Part shown: positions 58,456 to 64,000 of the stretch, in pieces | Numbering within the stretch: the stretch's first letter is position 1 | Layout of the letters: every line of letters starts with the position of its first letter | From: Spirabiliibacterium falconis | Lineage (GTDB): Bacteria > Pseudomonadota > Gammaproteobacteria > Enterobacterales > Pasteurellaceae | NCBI RefSeq assembly: GCF_014885015.1 | Contig: NZ_JABMIJ010000006.1 | Location: forward strand, 124,001 to 188,000 | Direction of reading: 5' to 3' | DNA: 64,000 bases | Translations under genes and position numbers: made by a program | Notes under the pieces: model-generated | What the model was told of the DNA's origin: nothing | Database searches by the model: none | What the model saw: only the letters and a program-made list of their open reading frames with translations

Positions 58456-58485
58456 AAAAAAGGTCTTTGAAAAAAGACCTTTTTG
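58456..58485 (-). terminator. Terminator of the potABC operon
   Basis: On the minus strand AAAGGTCTTT and AAAGACCTTT pair around a TTC-type loop and run into T residues, about 30 bases after the potC stop. It separates potABC from cdd. Confidence 0.88.
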
Positions 58486-58517
58486 TGAGATTCATCAATA
58501 ATAGAAAGGCTGATTGC

Positions 58518-59282
58518 TTATTTTTTGCGAGTTAGCCAAAGACTGATGGTAACTAAAACGAGAGATAAAATAATCATCAAAAATGCCAAGGCATTAACTT
58601 CAGGCGTTACGCCCGTTTTTACCATAGAGAAGATTTTCAATGGCAAAATTTCATAACTAATTCCACTGACAAATGAAGAGACCACCACATCATCAAGGGA
58701 GATAGTAAAACTTAAAAGCCACCCAGAAACAATCGCAGGCATGGCCAGCGGTAGGATAATTTTACCTAAAATTGTTAATTCACTTGCCCCTAAATCTTTT
58801 GCTGCCTCTAGCATTTTTATATCAAAACCTTTAAGGCGCGATAAAATCGTAATCACAACATAGGGCAGACAGAAAGTAATATGGGCCAATAATAGTGAGG
58901 TAAATCCGAGTTGCATACTAAATAGCATAAACAAGGCTAAAAGCGATACTGCCATCACAATATCAGGTGACATCATGACGACGAATAGCATGCCCCCGAC
59001 AAATTGTTTGCCACGGAAACGGTAGCGATAAAGTGCGATTGCGGTTAGCCCACCAATGATGGTCGCCATTGTTGCAGCAAAAAATGCAATCGTTACTGAA
59101 TGGATAGCTGCTTGAATTAAGGTATCATTCTGCGCTAAATTATCATACCACTTCCATGTAAATCCCTTCCAACTCAAACCATAGCGGTCTTGGTTAAAGG
59201 AGTTGATAATTAAAATAAGAATTGGGATATAGAGATAGCTATATACCAATAACATAAAACCGCCGCGTAAATATTTGCCCAT
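58518..59282 (-). CDS. potC: Spermidine/putrescine ABC transporter permease PotC
   Basis: PotC is the second permease of the polyamine importer. The 254-residue protein has six hydrophobic helices and the binding-protein-dependent transport signature [32 protein letters not shown], which spans about residues 155-187. The start of the sequence, LLVYSYLYIPILILIINSFN, matches PotC. Its ATG overlaps the potB stop by one base (TAATG type). It is the last gene of the operon: where H. influenzae has potD downstream, this window has a terminator and then cdd. Confidence 0.94.
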   Translation of the reverse strand: MGKYLRGGFMLLVYSYLYIPILILIINSFNQDRYGLSWKGFTWKWYDNLAQNDTLIQAAIHSVTIAFFAATMATIIGGLTAIALYRYRFRGKQFVGGMLFVVMMSPDIVMAVSLLALFMLFSMQLGFTSLLLAHITFCLPYVVITILSRLKGFDIKMLEAAKDLGASELTILGKIILPLAMPAIVSGWLLSFTISLDDVVVSSFVSGISYEILPLKIFSMVKTGVTPEVNALAFLMIILSLVLVTISLWLTRKK

Positions 59283-60142
59283 TATTCTAACTCCGGTTTT
59301 TTGTTAAATAGTTTTCCTGCACGGTAGTAGATGTAAAGCATTAACGCCATCAAAATTGTTAAGCCAATACTAATAGCAGAACCGAATGGCCAATTACGTG
59401 AAACTAAAAATTCATTTTTAATCACATTTCCAACCAAGAGAATTTTTGAGCCACCTAATAGATCAGCAACATAGAACATTCCCATCGCGGGTAAAAGCAC
59501 CAGCAAGCAGCCTGCAATAATGCCGGGCATTGTGAGTGGCAAAATAATTTTAATAAACCGTTGAACCGCATTAGCTCCCAAATCTTTAGCAGCTTCAAGT
59601 AAACGCCCATCCAATTTTTCAATTGCCGAGTAGAGAGGCAAAATCATAAAGGGCAACAAAATATAAACAAGCCCGATAATGACCGCACTTTCTGTATTGA
59701 TGATACGAATAGGAGCATCAATAATGCCTAAAGACATCAAGGTGTTATTCAGCACGCCACGTGCACCAAGAAAAATCTTCATGCCATAGATGCGAATAAG
59801 TGAATTTGTCCAAAACGGCAAAATGACCATAAACAGCAGTATTGGACGGTATTTTTGCGGTAAGCGTGCGATAAAAAAAGCAAAGGGGTATCCCACAATA
59901 AGGCAAATAATGGTGGCAATACCCGACATATATAGCGAGTTCCAAATCACTTTCGCATAAAGCGGATCAACCAGCCGTTTATAGCTGTCTAACGAAAAGG
60001 TAAACTCAATTAATTCGCTACTATTACGGGTTAAAAAGCTTGCACCAAGCACTAAAAGGTTTGGCACAAGGATGAAAAAAATTAACCATGCGAAAATGAT
60101 CGCAACGGTCATCGTTTGAAAATTACGCGTTGTTATCTTCAT
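59282..60142 (-). CDS. potB: Spermidine/putrescine ABC transporter permease PotB
   Basis: PotB forms the membrane channel with PotC. The 286-residue protein shows six helices and the EAA motif [49 protein letters not shown], which spans about residues 178-226. It matches E. coli PotB through [17 protein letters not shown] and [13 protein letters not shown]. The ATG lies 20 bases inside the 3' end of potA, giving a translational overlap, and the stop overlaps potC. An uptake signal occurs within (about 59680). Confidence 0.95.
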   Translation of the reverse strand: MKITTRNFQTMTVAIIFAWLIFFILVPNLLVLGASFLTRNSSELIEFTFSLDSYKRLVDPLYAKVIWNSLYMSGIATIICLIVGYPFAFFIARLPQKYRPILLFMVILPFWTNSLIRIYGMKIFLGARGVLNNTLMSLGIIDAPIRIINTESAVIIGLVYILLPFMILPLYSAIEKLDGRLLEAAKDLGANAVQRFIKIILPLTMPGIIAGCLLVLLPAMGMFYVADLLGGSKILLVGNVIKNEFLVSRNWPFGSAISIGLTILMALMLYIYYRAGKLFNKKPELE

Positions 60143-61241
60143 CTTCTAGCACCACTTCCCAGCTTTCAACCCAAGTGATCGCCACTTTTTGGTTTAATGA
60201 GTGATCGACATCAGGGTCATCTTCATTGAAAAACTCACTGATTAGCACAATTTTACCGTTTTCCAATTCTATGGTGGAATCCAAGGTCATACCTTTGTAG
60301 TTGCGCTCTCGAACAAAACCGATTAAGCCGTTGCCTTTTTCACCGTTATTGACCTCTTCAAGGCGTAAATCTTCAGGACGCAATAGCACCTTTAGTTTGC
60401 TTCCAACATCAAAGGCTTGCTGAGCATAAATATCACAAATGCGTCCTTCTACATTAGCACGTAAGCGGCGATCATCGATGCGTTCAATAACGGTTGCATC
60501 AAAAATATTGATCTCACCAATAAAACGAGCCACAAACAGTGAGTTTGGCTCTTCATAGATTTCTCGTGGCGTACCATCTTGTTGTAATTTGCCTTCACGC
60601 AACACAATAATGCGATCAGACATACTCAATGCTTCTTCTTGGTCATGAGTCACAAAAATAAAGGTAATGCCAAGCTGACGTTGTAGTGCTTTAAGTTCAT
60701 TTTGCATTTGCTTACGCAAATTATAATCTAGGGCAGAAAGGGATTCGTCAAGTAGGAGTACTTTAGGCTTATTTACCACGGCACGCGCAATTGCAACACG
60801 TTGTTGTTGTCCACCTGAAAGTTGAGCAGGTTTGCGCTCAGCGTAGGCTTCCAGTTGCACCATACGCAATGCTTCCATTACACGAGGTTTAATGTCCGAG
60901 GCTGGCACATTTTGCATTTTTAAACCAAAAGCAACATTCTCAAAAATGCTCATATGCGGGAACAGGGCATAGCTTTGAAAGACAGTATTTACGGGGCGTT
61001 GCTCGGCAGGTACGTTGCTAATATCTTGCCCATCAAGAATAATTTGCCCACTATCTAGAGATTCAAAGCCTGCAATCAGGCGTAAAATAGTCGTTTTACC
61101 GCAACCAGATGGCCCTAAAATTGTGATAAATTCCCCATTATTAATGGATAAAGAAAAATTTTCGATGATCACTTTGCCATCATATTCTTTCCGAATAGCG
61201 CGCAGTTCAATGACAGGCGCAGCGTTGACACGATTTTCCAC
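60123..61241 (-). CDS. potA: Spermidine/putrescine ABC transporter ATPase PotA, GTG start
   Basis: PotA powers polyamine import. It starts at a GTG at 61241 ([14 protein letters not shown]), the family N-terminus, and is 372 residues long. Motifs: Walker [11 protein letters not shown] (about 40-49), signature [15 protein letters not shown], Walker [13 protein letters not shown] (Ser-Leu replaces the usual Pro-Thr, which is normal for PotA) and the switch His in [11 protein letters not shown]-terminal TOBE-like domain follows (from about 240), with LRPEDLRL. A 20-base region with a perfect palindrome and a sigma-70-like promoter precede it. It is the first gene of potABC; no potD solute-binding protein is in the operon. 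Confidence 0.95.
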   Translation of the reverse strand: MENRVNAAPVIELRAIRKEYDGKVIIENFSLSINNGEFITILGPSGCGKTTILRLIAGFESLDSGQIILDGQDISNVPAEQRPVNTVFQSYALFPHMSIFENVAFGLKMQNVPASDIKPRVMEALRMVQLEAYAERKPAQLSGGQQQRVAIARAVVNKPKVLLLDESLSALDYNLRKQMQNELKALQRQLGITFIFVTHDQEEALSMSDRIIVLREGKLQQDGTPREIYEEPNSLFVARFIGEINIFDATVIERIDDRRLRANVEGRICDIYAQQAFDVGSKLKVLLRPEDLRLEEVNNGEKGNGLIGFVRERNYKGMTLDSTIELENGKIVLISEFFNEDDPDVDHSLNQKVAITWVESWEVVLEDEDNNA

Positions 61242-61261
61242 TTTCTTTGGTTTCCCCCTAT

Positions 61262-61279
61262 ATGATTGCTAGCAATCAT
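61262..61279. promoter_or_regulatory. 18-base perfect palindrome in the potA leader
   Basis: ATGATTGCTAGCAATCAT is a perfect 18-base inverted repeat without a loop, about 20 bases upstream of the potA start and downstream of its promoter. It could be an operator or a roadblock site; no known regulator consensus was matched. Confidence 0.5.
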
Positions 61280-61308
61280 GTATCGTTTCAGTTAAATGCA
61301 AAGGCGTA

Positions 61309-61338
61309 AGAATACCACAATTGAATTTAAGATGACAA
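61309..61338 (-). promoter_or_regulatory. Probable sigma-70 promoter of potABC
   Basis: On the minus strand TTGTCA (61338-61333), an 18-base spacer and TATTCT (61314-61309) form a good promoter. The rest of the roughly 300-base gap to ribH (61242-61540) holds one uptake signal (about 61388) and a -10-like TAGAAT (61493-61498) for ribH; no FMN riboswitch was seen. Confidence 0.6.
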
Positions 61339-61540
61339 AAATTTCCGCGTATTTTGCGCTTGATTTTGTCAGTTTTTTTAAAAGAACAAAAGTGCGGTTT
61401 TACTTATTGATTTTATTGTGTTTTTTATATACTTGCTGGAGGCTAAAAAAGGGGCGGTAATATTTTGCTTAAACGCACTTGCTATTTTATGGTAGAATCC
61501 GCGCAAATTGGCGATAACAAAATGATCTTAAGGTAATAAT

Positions 61541-62017
61541 ATGAAAGAAATTGATGGTGTATTAACTGCACCAAATGCACGCATTGCAATTGCTATTGCA
61601 CGCTTTAACAGTTTTATTAATGACAGCCTACAAGCGGGTGCGGTAGATGCACTAAAACGTGTAGGACAAGTAAAAGATGACAATATCACAATTGTGAAAG
61701 TACCAGGTGCATATGAATTGCCGTTGGTTGTTCGCCGTTTAGCTGCGACAGGGAAGTATGATGCCATTGTTGCATTAGGCACTGTTATTCGGGGTGGCAC
61801 AGCGCATTTTGACTATGTTGCAGGCGAGGCGGCTAGCGGGCTAGGGCAGGTGGCAATGTTAGCTGATTTACCCGTGGCGTTTGGCGTATTGACGACGGAA
61901 AATATTGAGCAAGCCATTGAGCGAGCGGGTACAAAAGCAGGTAATAAAGGTGCAGAAGCCGCTCTGGTTGCGCTTGAAATGATCAGTGTGTTAGACCAAA
62001 TTAAAGCAGGAGCATAA
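61541..62017 (+). CDS. ribH: 6,7-dimethyl-8-ribityllumazine synthase
   Basis: RibH condenses the ribitylamino-uracil intermediate with a four-carbon unit in riboflavin synthesis and forms a hollow icosahedral or pentameric shell. The 158-residue protein has the standard fold: [17 protein letters not shown] near the N-terminus, [40 protein letters not shown] (about residues 50-90), the active-site His in GGTAHFDYV, and [20 protein letters not shown]. It leads the ribH-nusB-thiL-pgpA cluster with a 1-base gap to nusB, a common arrangement in gammaproteobacteria. The ribosome site is AAGGTAA. Confidence 0.97.
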   Translation: MKEIDGVLTAPNARIAIAIARFNSFINDSLQAGAVDALKRVGQVKDDNITIVKVPGAYELPLVVRRLAATGKYDAIVALGTVIRGGTAHFDYVAGEAASGLGQVAMLADLPVAFGVLTTENIEQAIERAGTKAGNKGAEAALVALEMISVLDQIKAGA

Positions 62018-62018
62018 T

Positions 62019-62432
62019 ATGAGCAAAATTTCTCCTCGTCATCGTGCTAGAGAATGCGCATTGCAAGCATTATATTCTTGGTTAATGTCGCAAAATGATG
62101 TTGCTGATGTTGAAGTGGCATTCATGCTAGAACAAGAGATGAAAGATGTCGATGTGCCTTATTTCCGCACGTTGTTACAAAATACGGTGCAGTATGAAGA
62201 TGAATTAAAAGCACACATTGAACCGCACTTAGATCGCACATTTAAAAGCCTTGACCCCATTGAGCGCGTATTATTATTGATGGCGACTTATGAGCTGACA
62301 TACCAAGATGTGCCGTATAAAGTGGTCATTAATGAAGCGGTTGAAGTGGCGAAAACCTTTGGGGCAGAGGATGGGCATAAATATATTAACGGTGTGTTAG
62401 ATAAAATTGCACAAACGCAACAAAATAAATAA
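62019..62432 (+). CDS. nusB: Transcription antitermination factor NusB
   Basis: NusB binds the boxA RNA with NusE (S10) and supports antitermination in rRNA operons. The 137-residue all-helical protein has the family start SPRHRARECALQALYSWLMSQND, the internal FRTLLQNTVQYEDELKAHIEPHLDRTFKSLDPIERVLLLMATYEL (residues 53-97) and the C-terminal VVINEAVEVAKTFGAEDGHKYINGVLDKIA. The stop of ribH is one base upstream of its ATG. It is followed after 26 bases by thiL. Confidence 0.98.
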   Translation: MSKISPRHRARECALQALYSWLMSQNDVADVEVAFMLEQEMKDVDVPYFRTLLQNTVQYEDELKAHIEPHLDRTFKSLDPIERVLLLMATYELTYQDVPYKVVINEAVEVAKTFGAEDGHKYINGVLDKIAQTQQNK

Positions 62433-62458
62433 ATCGTCCTGCTGTTTAAGGAGTACTT

Positions 62459-63457
62459 GTGTCAGAAAGCAAGGTGGAATTTGATTTAATCAAACGCTAT
62501 TTTAGTGCATCGCGTCGTAGCCCACGGCGCGATGTAGTGCTATCAGTGGGCGATGATTGTGCTATCTGTGAAGTGCAACCCAATCAGCACCTTGCCATCA
62601 CCACGGATACGATGGTACAGGGTACACACTTTTATTCAAACATAGATCCTGCGGATTTGGCTTACAAAGCAGTAGCCGTCAACTTGAGCGATCTCGCATC
62701 AATGGGGGCTGAACCTGCTTGGGTAACATTAGCATTGACACTTCCTGAGGTTGATCACCTCTGGTTAGCACGTTTTAGTGAGAGTTTTTTTGACATACTT
62801 GATCACTATAATGTGGATTTGATTGGGGGAGATACAACCCGTGGTGTGCTCTCTGTTACGATTTCAGCCCATGGGTTATTGCCACGGGATAAAGGCATTT
62901 GTCGCCACCAAGCGCATAGTGGTGATTGGATTTATGTTACAGGCTCATTAGGCGATAGTGCAAAAGGTTTTTCTTTATTGACAGAAGGCAAAAATAAAAC
63001 CAATTGCACTGTTGATGAATATTATCTTATTGAGCGTCATTTGCGACCAACGCCACGTGTGTTATTTGGGCAGACAATCGTACCATTTGCGAGCGCAGCA
63101 ATTGATATTTCTGATGGATTATTGGGTGATTTAGCACATATTGTCGAACGCAGTAACGTTAGCGCAGTAATTGATATGAATAAAATTCCGCTTTCCCCAC
63201 AACTACTTAATACAACAACGCTTGAACAGGCTCAAACGTTAGCTCTCACAGGGGGCGAAGATTATGAATTGTGTTTTTGTGTACCAGATACGTTACGAAC
63301 AAAAATGGAAAAAGCCTTAACGCACATTGGTGTGCCGTACACATGTATTGGGCAAATTCGCCCAGCAAAAATGGAAAGTGCGGTATTGTTACAACGTAAC
63401 GGAGAAATTATTCCAACGCCAATACTTTCTGGCTACGATCACTTTGGAACGCAATGA
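62459..63457 (+). CDS. thiL: Thiamine-monophosphate kinase, GTG start
   Basis: ThiL phosphorylates thiamine monophosphate to the active cofactor thiamine diphosphate. The start is the GTG at 62459 with AAGGAG 5 bases upstream, giving 332 residues. It belongs to the PurM-like ATPase fold: VGDDCAICEVQPNQHLAITTDTMVQGTHF near the N-terminus (metal and ATP site), GGDTTRG, and DISDGLLGDLAHIVERS in the middle; LTGGEDYELCFCV is the C-terminal ATP-site loop. The stop overlaps the pgpA start by 4 bases (ATGA). No other thi genes are in the window. Confidence 0.96.
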   Translation: MSESKVEFDLIKRYFSASRRSPRRDVVLSVGDDCAICEVQPNQHLAITTDTMVQGTHFYSNIDPADLAYKAVAVNLSDLASMGAEPAWVTLALTLPEVDHLWLARFSESFFDILDHYNVDLIGGDTTRGVLSVTISAHGLLPRDKGICRHQAHSGDWIYVTGSLGDSAKGFSLLTEGKNKTNCTVDEYYLIERHLRPTPRVLFGQTIVPFASAAIDISDGLLGDLAHIVERSNVSAVIDMNKIPLSPQLLNTTTLEQAQTLALTGGEDYELCFCVPDTLRTKMEKALTHIGVPYTCIGQIRPAKMESAVLLQRNGEIIPTPILSGYDHFGTQ

Positions 63458-63948
63458 TGACAAAACGACCTGAGTTAAACAAACTATCTTTTAAAAATCC
63501 GATTCATTTGGCAGCAATTGGCTTTGGAGCAGGATTAATTTACCCCGCCCCTGGCACATGGGGAACATTAGCAGGCTGGCTGATTGGAGTAGCCATTTTA
63601 AGTGTGTTTAATAGCGTAAGCCTGCTTATTCTTGCTGTTATCGCTTTCGCCATCGGTGCAAAAATTTGTGGGCAAACCGCACTTGATATTGGTGTACACG
63701 ATCACGGTTCAATCGTGTGGGATGAAATCGCTGCTATCTGGCTAGTGTTGGCGTGTTTGCCTGAATCAACCGCACTTTGGTATATTATCAGTTTTATGCT
63801 ATTTCGCTTTTTTGATATTCTCAAACCGTATCCAATTAAAGCCTTTGATCGTGCGCTACACTCGGGGTTTGGCATTATGATTGATGATACGCTTGCCGCC
63901 TTGTTTAGCCTGATCGTGATTTATATCACTCATTCTATATTTTTCTAA
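63454..63948 (+). CDS. pgpA: Phosphatidylglycerophosphatase A
   Basis: PgpA dephosphorylates phosphatidylglycerophosphate to phosphatidylglycerol in the inner membrane, supplying the substrate of cardiolipin synthase encoded earlier in this window. The 164-residue protein has the family motif LIYPAPGTWGTLAGW, DIGVHDHGSIVWDEIAAIWLV with catalytic acid residues, and FRFFDILKPYPIKAFDR; four hydrophobic segments are visible. The ATG overlaps the thiL stop by 4 bases, and a second in-frame ATG follows at once (63457). The next gene begins 9 bases after its stop. Confidence 0.95.
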   Translation: MMTKRPELNKLSFKNPIHLAAIGFGAGLIYPAPGTWGTLAGWLIGVAILSVFNSVSLLILAVIAFAIGAKICGQTALDIGVHDHGSIVWDEIAAIWLVLACLPESTALWYIISFMLFRFFDILKPYPIKAFDRALHSGFGIMIDDTLAALFSLIVIYITHSIFF

Positions 63949-63957
63949 GAGACTGCT

Positions 63958-64000
63958 ATGTTGTTCGCACTCAAAATTTTAGTCATTCATACCATTGCAT
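63958..64000 (+). CDS. Start of a membrane protein gene cut by the window end, possibly a LysE/RhtB exporter
   Basis: Only 14 codons are visible (MLFALKILVIHTIA), starting 9 bases after pgpA and therefore likely in the same transcript. The peptide is hydrophobic and resembles the first helix of LysE/RhtB amino-acid exporters. In H. influenzae a LysE-type gene follows pgpA, which supports the guess. The sequence is too short for certainty. Confidence 0.4.
   Translation, partial: MLFALKILVIHTIA

Noticed and set aside
61380-61540. FMN riboswitch before ribH
   Set aside because: None of the conserved RFN-element segments could be found; the leader is short and AT-rich.

Overview
The window is ordinary chromosomal core genome from a member of the Pasteurellaceae (Gammaproteobacteria). 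The 9-base DNA uptake signal AAGTGCGGT, or its complement ACCGCACTT, recurs roughly a hundred times on both strands. This is the Haemophilus influenzae-type signal (Hin clade: Haemophilus, Aggregatibacter, Pasteurella, Avibacterium, Gallibacterium and relatives). Gene content agrees: MukFEB instead of a classical SMC complex, thrS-infC-rpmI-rplT, artPIQM, potABC, and GcvA with a divergent GcvB small RNA. The species cannot be fixed from this sequence. No insertion sequence, prophage, integron, CRISPR array, tRNA or rRNA gene was seen.

Layout. 1-4955: lysC (cut by the left edge) behind a lysine riboswitch, then metE divergent from metR with a MetJ operator between them. 4989-5846: a fructosamine-kinase-like gene whose catalytic Asp is Ala. 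6000-9505: the translation cluster thrS, infC, rpmI, rplT, with a thrS leader carrying two hairpins that mimic tRNA-Thr anticodon arms and an AUU-initiated infC. 9622-11393: LemA and two TPM-domain proteins. 11443-18542 (minus): mfd, gmhA, then arginine transporter artPIQM with a probable ArgR site. 18688-20840 (minus): erpA, yacL, sdaA. 20952-27989: map-glnD, a phosphatase and cardiolipin synthase, a pseudouridine synthase and a YpfJ-type metallopeptidase. 28024-30797 (minus): ttcA and an ABC exporter. 30940-41062: a polysaccharide deacetylase, the condensin operon mukF-mukE-mukB, a DMT transporter and sbcB. 41109-45741: asnS, then a degenerate Mlc-like ROK regulator, a BioD-like protein and an unrecognised outer-membrane beta-barrel. 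45778-49984 (minus): a YciU/HI1450-type DNA mimic, ppc, ilvE. 50155-54101: GcvB sRNA, gcvA, ygdD, rlmM, dapB and a META-domain lipoprotein. 54261-57452: argG, brnQ, grxD. 57489-61241 (minus): cdd and potABC without potD. 61541-64000: ribH, nusB, thiL, pgpA and the start of another gene.

Amino-acid metabolism dominates, each pathway with a visible control element: lysine/aspartate (lysC riboswitch, dapB), methionine (metE/metR, met boxes), arginine (art, argG, ARG boxes), serine/glycine (sdaA, gcvA/GcvB), branched-chain (ilvE, brnQ) and anaplerosis (ppc). Many convergent gene ends are closed by an inverted pair of uptake signals that folds into a terminator-like hairpin.

No wholly new multi-gene system is evident. 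The best leads are the double tRNA-mimic thrS leader, the kinase with a lost catalytic residue, the Mlc homologue lacking its sugar and zinc motifs next to an unrecognised porin-like protein, potABC lacking potD, and the very high uptake-signal density. All function calls rest on recognition of family motifs by eye; no database search was run.
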